Part shown: positions 1 through 9,549 of the stretch, piece by piece
How positions within the stretch are numbered: position 1 is the first letter of the stretch
Layout of the letters: every line of letters begins with the position of its first letter
NCBI GenBank assembly: GCA_003389325.1
Contig: QQVE01000034.1
Span: 124,001-188,000 of the forward strand
Length of the DNA: 64,000 nucleotides
Source: Planctomycetota bacterium
Lineage (GTDB): Bacteria > Planctomycetota > Planctomycetia > Pirellulales > PALSA-1355
Direction: 5' to 3'
Notes under the pieces: model-generated
The model's input: only the letters and a program-made list of their open reading frames with translations
The model's database searches: none
What the model was told of the DNA's origin: nothing
Made by a program: the position numbers and the translations under genes

Positions 1-574
1 TCTAGTTGCCGTACCCTCGAGTCGTTCCCCGGTTTTCGTCAGCCGATCTTTCGTCACAACCAAACGCGCCCCTGCCTGAGTGCGCACGGAGAACCGCACG
101 CGGCCGACAGAGAGGCGCCCGCGCACGCCGTCAGACGCGCAGCGTCCAACGCTGCAAATCTTCAAACGTGGCAGACAGAGAGAGAAATTGGAAAAGAACG
201 CTCGAGGCGCGGCGGGCAGGAAGACCTTGCTTCTCTTTCAGGTAACCGAGGCCGTGCCGTCCCTGCCGCGACCGTCTTCTTACCTTCCCTAGTTCAAGTA
301 TGCTCACAACTCTGGGAGTCGACAATACGACTTCGGCAAGCCGTGAGGGCACCCTGCACCCGGGAACGCCGGAATTGCTCAGCAAAAAGCTTGCCGAAAC
401 GCACGATTCGGCCCGGGATTTCCGGCACAAAAAACTTGCCATCCCGTTTGTGAAAATCCGTACAGGCCCGTCAGACAGAGTAGCCGTTTGAACAACTGTC
501 GCATGTGGACACTTTGTTCGGCACGGCAATTGGGGCCGGCAGCGCTCCAAGTGCGCTACAGACGGTGCGGCCGT
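1..574. other. Left-edge non-coding stretch
   Basis: I see no supportable gene here. The short open frames on both strands have the arginine- and serine-rich composition of chance frames in GC-rich DNA, lack a convincing Shine-Dalgarno sequence, and show no recognisable motif. The segment lies downstream of the reverse-strand response regulator. It could hold a leader or untranslated region for a gene left of the window. Confidence 0.4.
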
Positions 575-961
575 TCAGCCCAGCAACCGCTTGACGCTTT
601 CCATCAAGCGGTCCATGGCAAAGGGCTTGCGGATGTAGTCGTCGACGCCGAGCATCTCGGCGTACGCCTTGTGGCGGCTGCCCTCGTTGGCCGTGATCAT
701 GATCACGCGCAACGGCACCGGGCGCGTGCGACGCAGCTTTTCGAGCACCAGAAACCCGCTGCGCTTGGGCATCATCATGTCGAGCACGACCAGATCGGGG
801 TCTTCGCGCTCGGCCATCGCCAGGCCCTGATTGCCGTCGCGGGCGACCATCACCTCGAATCCGTTCGACTCCAGCGCGTAACGGACGCTTTCGACGATTT
901 CGTTGTCGTCGTCGACGATCAACACCCGCTGGCGCTTCTCGTCGACTTTCTCGTCTGCCAT
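575..961 (-). CDS. Single-domain response regulator (receiver only)
   Basis: This 128-residue protein is a lone CheY-like receiver domain. The acidic pocket is D17-D18-D19 after a VLIV beta strand. The phospho-acceptor is D61 in VVLDMMMP, the conserved Thr is T90 and the conserved Lys is K112 in the RKPF motif. There is no DNA-binding or enzymatic output domain, so it probably signals by protein-protein contact or passes phosphate on. The reading frame stays open far upstream, but that extension is antisense to the secreted protein at 1130. The ATG at 959-961, followed by a short charged leader and then the first beta strand, is the natural start. It is divergent from the 1130 gene. No histidine kinase is adjacent, so its partner is unknown. 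Confidence 0.9.
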   Translation of the reverse strand: MADEKVDEKRQRVLIVDDDNEIVESVRYALESNGFEVMVARDGNQGLAMAEREDPDLVVLDMMMPKRSGFLVLEKLRRTRPVPLRVIMITANEGSRHKAYAEMLGVDDYIRKPFAMDRLMESVKRLLG

Positions 962-1129
962 CGTTCGGTCGGCTTTCAAAAAATCTTCGGACCGGGCCGC
1001 CCCGGGCGCGGGCGTTTCCCGGCTGAATGGGTTAGAATGGAAAGCTCCACAAGTATCCGAGATCCACCGAATTTGCAAGGTCCACCGGCCCCTCGGCCGA
1101 GGCGCCCCCCGCAGCACTTCCCGGAACCC

Positions 1130-2512
1130 ATGCTTCGATCCGCACGCCATCTCGTCGTTGGGGGACTGCTGGCGGCCATCGGCCTTGCGGCCCTCACGGA
1201 CTCCGGCCGCGCCCAGGCGGTGCCGCGGGCCGCGAGCGACGACTCGGAACTCATCCTGCCGCAAGGCGGCATCGTGCGCCGCGGGCAGGGGCAACACGTG
1301 CGTGTGAAAGACCGCCACGGCCAGGACGTCGTCGCCCTGTTGCACGCCGAGGTGGCCGACCGGCGGCTGGTGATCCTGCCCGACGGGCGTCTGGTGTCGG
1401 TGCCGACCGCCGAGGCCCCCATCACCGACGAGCCGTTCGAACCGGCCACGAAGCAGCAGATCGCCGACGAGCTGAAGGCGAAAGGGTTTGGCGACTTCAA
1501 GGTTCGCTCGACCGCGCGGTACATCTATGTCTACAACACCAGCGAGGCGTTTCGCACCGGCACCAGCCGGATTCTGGAGACGATGTATCCGGCGATTTTC
1601 GCCTACTTTAAGCGGCTGAAACTGCCGGTGCACCATCCCGAAACGCCGCTGGTGGCGATCATGTTCCGCACCGAGGAGGAGTTCCAGAAATACGATCCGG
1701 TGCCGTCTTCGATTGCCGCCTACTACAACACGATCACCAACCAGATCGTGATGTACGAGCAGTCGGACCTGGTAAAGGTGGCCCCGGAGTTGGCCATCAA
1801 GCAGTCGATCGGCGTGATCGCCCACGAGGGCATCCACCAGATCCTGCACAACATCGGCGTGCAACAGCGGCTGTCGCATTGGCCGATGTGGCTGTCGGAA
1901 GGACTGGCCGAGTACTTCGCGCCGACCGAGGTGGGCCGCCGCATGCGATGGAAGGGCGTCGGCCGTCCGCACGACCTGCGGATGTACGAGCTCAATCGCC
2001 TGATGCGCGCGAGCAAGCGTCCGCCCGGCGTGCTCGTCGAAGAGGTCGTGGCCGCGCCGCGGCTCTCGTCGGGCGGCTACGCGGCGGCCTGGTCGCTGAC
2101 GCATTACCTGGCCACGCGGCAGCGCGAGAAGTTCCACGACTACGTGAGCGAGATCGCGCAGCTAGGCCCGCTCGAGCCCCGCGAGCGCAGCGCCGAAAAC
2201 GACTTGAAGCAGCTCTTCACCAAGCACTTCGGGTCCGACTACGCCGACATGGAAACCAAGCTAGTCGAGCACCTGCGGTCGCTGCCCTACGTCGATCCGA
2301 TCGCCAACCAGACGCACTACGTGGTGATGATCGACACGGCGAAGCTGCGCGCCGCCAGCGTCACCACCTCGCCCGGCGGCGCGAAGAAGTGGCAGGAGCA
2401 AACGTTGACGCGGCTGCCGCCCTCGGAGCGGGCCTCGTCGCGGTTTCAGATCCTGCCGTTTGCGAGCAAGAAGCTCGCCGAAAGCTACGCGCGGCGCTTT
2501 CTGGGCAACTGA
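1130..2512 (+). CDS. Secreted DUF1570-type HExxH protein
   Basis: This 460-residue exported protein starts with a signal peptide: basic MLRSAR, a hydrophobic stretch, and an Ala-rich end near residue 30. The centre carries a gluzincin-like zinc site, H232-E233-G-I-H236. About 20 residues later comes LSEGLAEYF with E257 and E261, the usual place of the third zinc ligand. This fits the planctomycete DUF1570 family, which is peptidase-like although no substrate is established. The start was set at the ATG at 1130. The frame is open from 488, but that part is antisense to the response regulator and lacks a signal sequence. A TAGAAT hexamer at 1032-1037 could be the -10 element. A second HExxH protein of the same general type lies at 22953. 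Confidence 0.85.
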   Translation: MLRSARHLVVGGLLAAIGLAALTDSGRAQAVPRAASDDSELILPQGGIVRRGQGQHVRVKDRHGQDVVALLHAEVADRRLVILPDGRLVSVPTAEAPITDEPFEPATKQQIADELKAKGFGDFKVRSTARYIYVYNTSEAFRTGTSRILETMYPAIFAYFKRLKLPVHHPETPLVAIMFRTEEEFQKYDPVPSSIAAYYNTITNQIVMYEQSDLVKVAPELAIKQSIGVIAHEGIHQILHNIGVQQRLSHWPMWLSEGLAEYFAPTEVGRRMRWKGVGRPHDLRMYELNRLMRASKRPPGVLVEEVVAAPRLSSGGYAAAWSLTHYLATRQREKFHDYVSEIAQLGPLEPRERSAENDLKQLFTKHFGSDYADMETKLVEHLRSLPYVDPIANQTHYVVMIDTAKLRAASVTTSPGGAKKWQEQTLTRLPPSERASSRFQILPFASKKLAESYARRFLGN

Positions 2513-2539
2513 GCCGACGAAGGCCCGATTGCGCCAGGC

Positions 2540-3301
2540 TCAGTTTTTCTTGCCGCGCAATCCGCCCAGCGCCTGCCCCAGTTGATTGTGCACGCCGCCG
2601 GTTTGTCGGATCACGAGCACCTGCTTGGGCGCAAAGTACATGATCGTGCCCTGTCCGCCGTTGACCTGCCAACTGGCAGGCGCGATGGTGGTCTGAATTA
2701 GCTCGATCAACTGCTCGGCGTTGGCGGCCGTCTGCGCGGCCAGCGTGCCACCGGCTGCGGCACGTCCTGCGGCCGCTCCGCCCTGGAAAAAAATATTTGG
2801 ATTAACGTTGCCGCCAGCAGCGCCGGCAGCCTGACCGCCTAAGTTGCCCGCTACTTGGGCGAGCGCTGCCTGCCAGACAGGCGGCAGCTCGACCGACTTG
2901 GGCGCGTCGGCGTCGTCCCTGTCCGACTCGTCCCTGTCGGACTCGTCCCTGTTGGCTTCCGCCCGGGCGAGCTCTCGCTTGAGCCGCTTGGCGGTCCGCA
3001 GCAGACGACTGCGTACCATGCCGCGAAACTGCAACTGCTGCTGAGCGTTCAACCGGGTCGGCCCCATCAGTTCCGCGTAGAGATCCGTCAGATCGCGCAG
3101 GGCAGCCTCCTGCGCGGCACCTTCGGTCGTGGCTTGCCGCCGTAGCGTCTCGTGCACCGCGTCGCGCAACTCCTGGGCGTCGCGCATCTCGGTCTTTTGC
3201 TCGAAGGCCGATGGCCCGGATTCGTGGGCCGAAGGGGAGTCGTCGGGCGAGGCCGCCGGTAGGGCGGTCAGCAGCGCGGCGAGCAAAGCATTGGCGACCA
3301 T
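2540..3301 (-). CDS. Exported Ala/Gly-rich protein of unknown function
   Basis: This 253-residue protein has a signal-like N-terminus (MVANALLAALLTALPAAS). A charged, helical middle follows, with an Asp-Arg-Glu-Ser run encoded by short tandem repeats near 2930-2955. Then come a Gly/Ala-rich linker and a C-terminal segment with ELIQTTIAPASW, NGGQGTI and VLVIRQT. I recognise the last pattern as a recurring C-terminal motif in planctomycete exported proteins, often near secretin/STN-like domains. No catalytic motif is visible. The start ATG at 3299-3301 is preceded by a strong GGAGG six bases upstream. It converges with the DUF1570 gene, leaving only 27 bases between stops. Confidence 0.75.
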   Translation of the reverse strand: MVANALLAALLTALPAASPDDSPSAHESGPSAFEQKTEMRDAQELRDAVHETLRRQATTEGAAQEAALRDLTDLYAELMGPTRLNAQQQLQFRGMVRSRLLRTAKRLKRELARAEANRDESDRDESDRDDADAPKSVELPPVWQAALAQVAGNLGGQAAGAAGGNVNPNIFFQGGAAAGRAAAGGTLAAQTAANAEQLIELIQTTIAPASWQVNGGQGTIMYFAPKQVLVIRQTGGVHNQLGQALGGLRGKKN

Positions 3302-3378
3302 GAGAAACCTCCCGGGTAAGCGTGCTCTGATTCCGCGGTTCAGTATAGCGGATGCAGGAGGCACTTCCACGGAAGTGT

Positions 3379-4164
3379 TCAGGCGGCAGGACGCGAGGCG
3401 CCGGGCGAAACGTGGGGGCGGGGCGCCGTGCCGGGCGTGTCGGCTTCGTTTCGCGACAGCAGCTTGGCCTCCAGGCGGTCGAAGCAGGCCGAGAGGGGGC
3501 TGCCGTACACGCACAAGGGCGCGAAGACGCAGCCGACGGCCGCTCCCCACATGACGTCGCTGGCAAAATGGGCCTGGTGCAACACGCGCTCGAGCCCCGC
3601 CAGCGCCGCCACGGCCGGAAACAGCCAGCGTCCACGGGGATAGAGCGCCGCCAGCACAATGGCCAAACCGGCCGCCGTGGCCGTGTGGGCCGACGGGAAA
3701 CCTTGCTGCCAACTCGGATTGCTGGCCAGCGGCAGCCACTCGCCGAACGTGGCGAGGCCGCGATCGATCGCCGCGAAGTCGACGTGATGCGGCCGCAGCC
3801 GGGCCAGCAGCAACTTGCCCACGTTGGCCATCAAGCCCGCTCCCAGCGAGGCGGCGAGAATCCGCGGGATGGCATACCGATGCAACGGATCGAGCACGGC
3901 GATCACGATCACGATCAGCACGATGCCCAGCCCGTGGCTGGCGATCTCCGACAGGCCGGCGACCTTCTTGAGGGACCCCGGCGCATGGCCGTCGTGCACC
4001 CAAGAGGCCAGCGGCACGTCAACTGCCAGCAGTGCCGCGCCCAGGCCGACCAGCACCGCCGCCATCATCCAGAAGTGCGGAACGGTGCGCAGCGGCGGTC
4101 GAGGGAGGTCGTCCTCGCGGCAAGGATCGGGAATCAATGCAGGCACTCCATCGGGGCGCGCCAT
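3379..4164 (-). CDS. PAP2-family membrane phosphatase
   Basis: This integral membrane protein belongs to the PAP2 (phosphatidic acid phosphatase type 2) superfamily. All three signature blocks are present: KLLLARLRP, FPSAHTATAAG (the PSxH block) and an R-x5-H-x3-D block in LERVLHQAHFASD. Five to six hydrophobic segments surround them. The family removes phosphate from lipid phosphates such as phosphatidate or undecaprenyl pyrophosphate at the membrane; the substrate here is unknown. I set the start at the ATG at 4162-4164. An in-frame TTG at 4215, with GGAG close upstream, would add 17 residues and cannot be excluded. The gene is upstream of and co-directional with the 2540-3301 gene. Confidence 0.88.
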   Translation of the reverse strand: MARPDGVPALIPDPCREDDLPRPPLRTVPHFWMMAAVLVGLGAALLAVDVPLASWVHDGHAPGSLKKVAGLSEIASHGLGIVLIVIVIAVLDPLHRYAIPRILAASLGAGLMANVGKLLLARLRPHHVDFAAIDRGLATFGEWLPLASNPSWQQGFPSAHTATAAGLAIVLAALYPRGRWLFPAVAALAGLERVLHQAHFASDVMWGAAVGCVFAPLCVYGSPLSACFDRLEAKLLSRNEADTPGTAPRPHVSPGASRPAA

Positions 4165-4338
4165 CGCGCCGGCTTCGCGGGCCCCCCTGAGGCTGGCGAG
4201 GCGGAAGAATAGCAAGCTCTCCGGCAGGGCGAAACGCCAACTTCGCTCGTAGCTCGCGCGGCATCAACTGCTGTTGGCGGCAGCCGGCCGGCTGCCGTAC
4301 ACTCCGGCCCCAATCGTCTTCCCCCGTGAGGAGCAAGG

Positions 4339-6141
4339 ATGCTCAAGCCTCTGCGACTTCCCGCGCTGCTAGCGGCGATTGCCGCTTGTATGTTCTTCGT
4401 CAATCTCGGGGCGACCCATCTGTGGGACGTCGACGAAGCGATCTTCTCGCAGGCCGCCAAGGAGATGTACCTCCGCGGCGATCTCGTCACCCCGTACTTC
4501 AACGGCCAGGTCTTTCCCGACAAGCCGGCCATGATGTATTGGCTGATGATCAGCGCGTATGAAGTGTTCGGCACGACGGAATTCGCGGCCCGATTCTGGT
4601 CGGCGGTGTTCGGCATCGGCAGCGTGCTGCTAACGTATCGCCTGGGGCGGCTGGCGTTCTCGCCCAGTGTGGCCTTCTGGTCAGGACTGATTCTGGCCAC
4701 GAGCTTGAACTTCAACATCATTGCCCGGGCCGCGACGCCCGACGCGTTTCTGACGTTCTTCTGCACCTTGGCCATGCTGTTGTTCGTGGCCGCCACGGCC
4801 AAGGCGCGCCCGCAGTCGGGCCAGGGCAACGAACGCAACGCACCCTGGGCCGGCCAAACGCGTTTCGAGCCGAGTTGGTGGGGCTGGTGCACGGTGTACG
4901 CGGCCATGGGCGCGGCCGTGCTGACCAAGGGACCCATCGGCGTCGTGCTGCCGACTGCCTCGATCGGCCTGTTCCTGCTGGTGGTCCGCGCGCACCACGC
5001 TCCAACGGTGGAAGGCACGGGATGGAAGGTCGCGCTGGTGAACCTGGGGCGCTGGCTGGCGGGGGTGCTCGCGCCGCTGCACGTGCTGCGCACGATCTGG
5101 AGCATGCGGCCGCTGACGGCGCTGGCGATGGTGCTGCTGGTGGCCGGACCGTGGTATGCGCTGGTGGGCATGGCGACCGACGGCGAGTGGCTGGCCGGCT
5201 TTTTCGGCGTGCACAACTTTGGACGCTTTGCCCACGCGATGGACGATCACAGCGGTCCGATCTTCTACTACTTGATTGCGATCGCGATCGGCTTCTTTCC
5301 CTGGTCGGTGTTTGCCAGCCCGACGCTGTTGCAGATGCGGACGCAGGTGCGCGAGGGGCATCCCTGGCGGCCGGGCTACGCGCTGGCGGGCTCCTGGATT
5401 GCGGTGTGGGTCGGATTTTTTTCGCTGGCCGGCACGAAGCTGCCCAGTTACATCATTCCGGCTTACCCGGCGCTGGCCCTGCTGACCGCGTGTTTCGTGG
5501 CCCAGTGGATTCACGAGCCTGCGGCCGTGCCTCGGCTGTTCACGCGATTGGCCTGGGGCTGCGTGGCGCTGGTGGGCGTGGGCCTGGTCATCGCGCTACC
5601 GATTGCCGCGCACCTGGTGCTGGAAGACGAATGGTTTTTGGGAGCTCTGGGCGCGATTCCGCTGGCGGCCGCCATCGTCGGCTGGATCTATAGCGAGCGG
5701 CAGCAAGCGCGTCGCTCGGCCTGGACGATGGCCGCGGCCGGAGCGGCGATGTGGATCGCCATGCTCGGCTTTCTGGCCCCGTACGTCGATCGCTATCAAG
5801 ACGGTCCGGCGTTCGCCGAGCGGATCGCCGCTGACACCGCGGGCCGGCCGGCCGCCGTGAAGGCCTTTCGCCATTTCCGCCCCAGCCACGTCTACTACAC
5901 TGACACCACGGTCGAAAAGATCGACTCGCCGGAGCAAGTGGGCGAATTCTTCGCAGCCCATCCGGCCGATGCCTTCGTGATCACCAACGAGGGCCAATTC
6001 AAGAAGCTGCACGGCCAGTTGCCCGCCGACGTGGTCGTGCTCGAATCGCGTCGACAGATCGGCCAGGACGAACACGTGCTGCTGCTGGGCCGCGACCGGG
6101 CCGACGTCGCTTCGCGCCCATCGCCGGGCGAATCGCGCTAG
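4339..6141 (+). CDS. ArnT/PMT-like membrane glycosyltransferase
   Basis: This 600-residue polytopic protein resembles GT-C glycosyltransferases that use polyprenyl-phosphate sugars (ArnT / PMT_2). The first periplasmic loop contains LWDVDEAIF, with D32 and E33 at the place of the catalytic acid pair. FPDKPAMMYW near residues 59-68 and ARAATPDAFLTF near 129-140 are typical family blocks. About ten hydrophobic segments follow, then a soluble C-terminal part from roughly residue 495. It probably transfers a sugar to lipid A or another envelope acceptor on the outer face of the membrane. The start ATG has GAGGAG just upstream. No lipid A or arabinose genes are adjacent, so donor and acceptor are unknown. 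Confidence 0.88.
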   Translation: MLKPLRLPALLAAIAACMFFVNLGATHLWDVDEAIFSQAAKEMYLRGDLVTPYFNGQVFPDKPAMMYWLMISAYEVFGTTEFAARFWSAVFGIGSVLLTYRLGRLAFSPSVAFWSGLILATSLNFNIIARAATPDAFLTFFCTLAMLLFVAATAKARPQSGQGNERNAPWAGQTRFEPSWWGWCTVYAAMGAAVLTKGPIGVVLPTASIGLFLLVVRAHHAPTVEGTGWKVALVNLGRWLAGVLAPLHVLRTIWSMRPLTALAMVLLVAGPWYALVGMATDGEWLAGFFGVHNFGRFAHAMDDHSGPIFYYLIAIAIGFFPWSVFASPTLLQMRTQVREGHPWRPGYALAGSWIAVWVGFFSLAGTKLPSYIIPAYPALALLTACFVAQWIHEPAAVPRLFTRLAWGCVALVGVGLVIALPIAAHLVLEDEWFLGALGAIPLAAAIVGWIYSERQQARRSAWTMAAAGAAMWIAMLGFLAPYVDRYQDGPAFAERIAADTAGRPAAVKAFRHFRPSHVYYTDTTVEKIDSPEQVGEFFAAHPADAFVITNEGQFKKLHGQLPADVVVLESRRQIGQDEHVLLLGRDRADVASRPSPGESR

Positions 6142-6295
6142 ATCTCGCCCGAGTCTCCGCTGCGCTTCGGCCAACTCGTCCTGGGGGCCTGTGCCGGCCA
6201 AAATGGTTGCCGCACGGTATGCGCCTTGATACATTGCCTAGAGGCAATTTGGGCGATCGTGTCGCGAACGGTTCGATTGGGAGAGGCCGCGGAGC

Positions 6296-7141
6296 ATGTC
6301 GGAGAGCCTTGCAATTCGAAGGACAGCCATCGCCGCCGCCGGGGTGCTGGTTTGGCTCGGCAGTGCCCACGGGGCGCACGCCGGATATGTCATGGGGGTA
6401 TTCGACACCTCGCGGGCCTCGACAACGAACATTGCCTCGGGCACCGTCAACGAAGAAGCACGGCAGGCGTTCCTGACCAACTTTGCCGGGGCAGCCTACG
6501 CGACGAGTCCCACGTTGACGCCGGAGTTTCTCAACGGCGTGGACATGGTCGCCGTCTGTTCGACCGACACGGAAGACGCCGGTATTAGCCCGCTGAGCGC
6601 GAGCGAGCAGACGGCGCTGTTCGAGTTCGTGCAGGGCGGTGGCACCGCCTTTCTGATCGCCGAGGGGTTCACTCCCCATCTGGCTGCGGCACAATCAATC
6701 GTCGCGCCATTCGGCGTCACGATCGAAGACGACGGGATGAGCGACATCCTCGTTGCAGCCCCCACGAATCCCGCGCATCCGATATTCGACGGGCCGTTCG
6801 GAGTAGCGCCGCCGATTCCAATTCTTGGTACGGGGATTTTCACCGACCTAGGTCCCTATGCCACCCCGCTCGCCCGGCTGCAGATCGGCCGTCAGCCAGC
6901 GTTGGCCGTGATCGAAGCGGGCGTCATCGCGCCTGGCAGTGGACGCGTGGTCATCATCGGCGACGGATCACCATTTGTGGATACTGCCGACGGCGGTTTC
7001 TCTCGCTATACCGAGACCATGCTGCTTAACACCCTGGCCTATCTGGCGCCGGTGCCCGAGCCGAGTGGCCGCGTGCTGGGCGGTATGGCGGTCGCGGGCC
7101 TCGTTGCGGTAGTACGAACGCGACGCTGCCGCCGAGTCTGA
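6296..7141 (+). CDS. PEP-CTERM protein, copy 1 of a tandem pair
   Basis: This 281-residue exported protein has a signal peptide (cleavage expected after GAHAG) and a C-terminal PEP-CTERM sorting signal: VPEPSG near residue 253, a hydrophobic helix, and a basic tail RTRRCRR. The central domain starts with VMGVFDTSRAS and includes FVQGGGTAFLIAEG and GSGRVVIIGDGSPF. These read like an alpha/beta glutamine-amidotransferase-type fold, although no catalytic triad is obvious. The next gene is a clear paralogue (IGVFDTSRAT, YVEGGGTALLVAEG, GSGRVVILADSSPF). PEP-CTERM proteins are processed by an exosortase and placed in the outer envelope or matrix; no exosortase gene is in this window. Confidence 0.85.
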   Translation: MSESLAIRRTAIAAAGVLVWLGSAHGAHAGYVMGVFDTSRASTTNIASGTVNEEARQAFLTNFAGAAYATSPTLTPEFLNGVDMVAVCSTDTEDAGISPLSASEQTALFEFVQGGGTAFLIAEGFTPHLAAAQSIVAPFGVTIEDDGMSDILVAAPTNPAHPIFDGPFGVAPPIPILGTGIFTDLGPYATPLARLQIGRQPALAVIEAGVIAPGSGRVVIIGDGSPFVDTADGGFSRYTETMLLNTLAYLAPVPEPSGRVLGGMAVAGLVAVVRTRRCRRV

Positions 7142-7204
7142 CAGCGTGTGCCACGTTGTTCCACGCGTGATTGACACCCACCTCCGACGCTACCTGGAAG
7201 GCTA

Positions 7205-8080
7205 ATGAAACGACCTTTTCGATTGCTTTGCGTTGTGGCGAGTGCCTGCCTGTTCGCCGCGACTGCCTCGACCGCGTCGGCCGAATTCGTGATCGGTGTG
7301 TTCGACACTTCCCGCGCGACGACGGCCAACATTGCCACGGGCAGCTTGACGGTGAAGAGCCGCGAGTCGCTGTTGACCCATTTCCCGGATGCGACCTACG
7401 CCACGACGCCCACCTTGACGTCAGAATTTCTGGCCGGCGTCGACACGGTGATTCTCAGTTCTGTGGCGGATCGGGACACCGGGATCACGCCGCTCCATTT
7501 CTTCGAGCGCAGGGCGCTGTTCGACTACGTCGAAGGCGGGGGAACGGCACTGCTTGTCGCCGAAGGGTATGGGCCGTTTCTCACTGCTTCGCTGTCGCTG
7601 CTCAATACGTTCGGCATGGCCCAGCAGGACGACGGCCGAGTGGGCTGGCAGAACGCCATCCCCTATGACGACAAGTACGACCACCCGCTGGTCAACGGAC
7701 CCTTCGGCTCATCGGGCGGCTTGATCTTGGATGGCCTTGCGTACCTCCACGTCATTGGCCCCTACGCCACCCCGATCTCCAGGCACTTGGGGAGCAACTT
7801 TCCGGTGCTGGCCGCCATCGAACGTGACGCCATCGCGCCAGGCAGCGGCCGGGTCGTGATCCTCGCGGATTCATCGCCGTTTGCCAGCCTGTGGGACTTG
7901 CCGAATGCAGAGAACCTATTTCTCAACTCGATCGACTATCTGCTCCCCGTGCCCGAGCCGTCGGCCCTGGTGCTGGGCGGCATGGCGCTTGTGGGCTTCG
8001 TCCTGGTGGGCTGGCGTAGGCGCGGACGCGGTTGGCTAACTCGCGGCACTGCGGCGGCTGCGCGCAAGTGTTTCAACTAG
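7205..8080 (+). CDS. PEP-CTERM protein, copy 2 of a tandem pair
   Basis: This 291-residue paralogue of the preceding gene begins 63 bases after its stop. It has its own signal peptide (MKRPFRLL, then a hydrophobic stretch to ASAE). The same FDTSRAT, EGGGTALLVAEG and GSGRVVIL blocks occur in the same order. A C-terminal sorting signal VPEPSALVLGGMALVGF is followed by Arg-rich residues. About 20 extra residues after the Arg tail are unusual for the family and may be a small 3' extension. GGAAGG lies before the ATG. The pair probably arose by tandem duplication, with divergence concentrated in the middle (around residues 125-170). Confidence 0.85.
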   Translation: MKRPFRLLCVVASACLFAATASTASAEFVIGVFDTSRATTANIATGSLTVKSRESLLTHFPDATYATTPTLTSEFLAGVDTVILSSVADRDTGITPLHFFERRALFDYVEGGGTALLVAEGYGPFLTASLSLLNTFGMAQQDDGRVGWQNAIPYDDKYDHPLVNGPFGSSGGLILDGLAYLHVIGPYATPISRHLGSNFPVLAAIERDAIAPGSGRVVILADSSPFASLWDLPNAENLFLNSIDYLLPVPEPSALVLGGMALVGFVLVGWRRRGRGWLTRGTAAAARKCFN

Positions 8081-8172
8081 TTGATCTTGCGTGCTAGCTG
8101 TGTTAGTCTAACCGGGCGGTGCGCGTGCGCACTGTAGCGCCTTCCACCATCACCCCCGCCGAGTTTCTCGCC

Positions 8173-9549
8173 ATGCTCCATGTGACCGGAAAAGGCCAGG
8201 CCCACACCTGCGACGGCATCTCGCGGCGCGACTTCCTGCAAGTCGGCTCGCTGGGAGCCATCGGCCTGTCGCTTACGGACCTGATGGCCGCCAAGGCCGC
8301 CGGCGCCGTCGACGACAAGCACGACGAGCGCAGCGTGATCATGATTTTTAATCTCGGCGCGCCCAGCCAACTCGACCTGTTCGACATGAAGCCCGACGCG
8401 CCGGCCGAGATTCGCGGGCCGTTCAAGCCGATTTCGACCAAGGCCCCCGGCATGCAGATCTCCGAGATTTTGCCCCGCCACGCCGAGTTGGCCGACCGGT
8501 TTTCGCTGGTGCGGAGTTGTTATCACACGGCCGCCGCGGTGCACGATACCGGACACCAGATGATGCAGACGGGCCGGTTGTTTACCGGCGGCATCAACAC
8601 GCCGCACGCCGGCTGTGCGCTGGCGTTCTTGCGCGGCCGCAAGACCGACCTGCCGGCGCACGTGATCCTGCCCGAGCCGATGGGCCCCACCGGCGGCAAC
8701 CTGCCGCACGGCCAGGACGCCGGCTTTCTGGGCAAGGCATACGACCCGTTCGCGCTGATGGCCGATCCCTCGAAAGAGAATTTCAAGGTGCCCGACCTGT
8801 TGCCGCCGCCGGAAATCGGCGAAGCGCGGCTCGAGCGGCGGCGCAAACTGCGTTCGATCGTCGACGAGACCGTGTCCAACTTCGAGGCCAGCGACAGCGC
8901 TCAACTCTTGGACAGCAGCTTCGACGCGGCCTTCCGCATGATGACCAGCCCCGAGGCCCGCGCGGCCTTCGACTTGTCGAAGGAACCCAAGAAAGTGCGC
9001 GAGCGGTACGGCATGAACCGGTTCGGGCAATGCTGTCTGCTCTCGCGGCGGTTGATCGAGGCCGGCGTGCGGTTCGTCACGGTCAATACGTTCCTGACCG
9101 TGTTTAACGAAGTCACCTGGGACATTCACGGCTCGTCGCCGTTTACGTCGATCGAGGGCATGCGTGACATCGTCGCCCCGATGTACGACCAGGCATACGC
9201 TGCGTTGCTCGAAGACCTGGTCGAGCGCGGCATGCTGGAAAACACCTTGGTCTGCAACCTGGCCGAGTTCGGACGCACGCCGCGCGTCAATCCGGCCGGC
9301 GGGCGCGACCACTGGCCGCAATGCTGGAGCGTGTACTTCGCCGGCGGCGGCATCCAGGGCGGACGCGTCGTGGGCCGCAGCGATCCGATCGGCGGCGTGC
9401 CGGCCGAGCGTCCGGTCGAGCCGCCCGAGGTCGTGGCCACGATCTATCGCAGCCTGGGCCTCGAACTGGAAACCAAGCTCCCCGGTCCGCAAGGACGCCC
9501 GTTCCCCTTGGTCGACACCGGCAAGCACGAGATTCACGAGTTGTTTTGA
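8173..9549 (+). CDS. DUF1501 protein with Tat signal
   Basis: This 458-residue DUF1501 protein belongs to the alkaline phosphatase/sulfatase-like superfamily and is very abundant in Planctomycetes. The N-terminus carries a twin-arginine motif, SRRDFLQ with R18-R19, followed by a hydrophobic stretch, so Tat export is expected. Typical family blocks are NLGAPSQLDLFDMKP, NLPHGQDAGFLG, NLAEFGRTPRVN and GRDHW. The frame is open from a GTG at 8119, but the ATG at 8173 places the Tat motif at the usual distance. It stands immediately before a PSD1 gene, the standard neighbour of this family. TTGATC at 8081-8086 and TAGTCT at 8104-8109, 17 bases apart, could be a weak promoter. Confidence 0.92.
   Translation: MLHVTGKGQAHTCDGISRRDFLQVGSLGAIGLSLTDLMAAKAAGAVDDKHDERSVIMIFNLGAPSQLDLFDMKPDAPAEIRGPFKPISTKAPGMQISEILPRHAELADRFSLVRSCYHTAAAVHDTGHQMMQTGRLFTGGINTPHAGCALAFLRGRKTDLPAHVILPEPMGPTGGNLPHGQDAGFLGKAYDPFALMADPSKENFKVPDLLPPPEIGEARLERRRKLRSIVDETVSNFEASDSAQLLDSSFDAAFRMMTSPEARAAFDLSKEPKKVRERYGMNRFGQCCLLSRRLIEAGVRFVTVNTFLTVFNEVTWDIHGSSPFTSIEGMRDIVAPMYDQAYAALLEDLVERGMLENTLVCNLAEFGRTPRVNPAGGRDHWPQCWSVYFAGGGIQGGRVVGRSDPIGGVPAERPVEPPEVVATIYRSLGLELETKLPGPQGRPFPLVDTGKHEIHELF

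Noticed and set aside
131-550. 139-codon reverse open frame near the left edge
   Set aside because: No ribosome site, no motif, and an Arg/Ser-rich composition typical of chance frames.
488-1129. Forward open frame extending the DUF1570 gene by 214 codons
   Set aside because: It is antisense to the well-supported response regulator, and the signal peptide begins at 1130.
962-2137. Reverse open frame extending the response regulator N-terminally
   Set aside because: It is antisense to the DUF1570 gene; the receiver domain is complete from 961.
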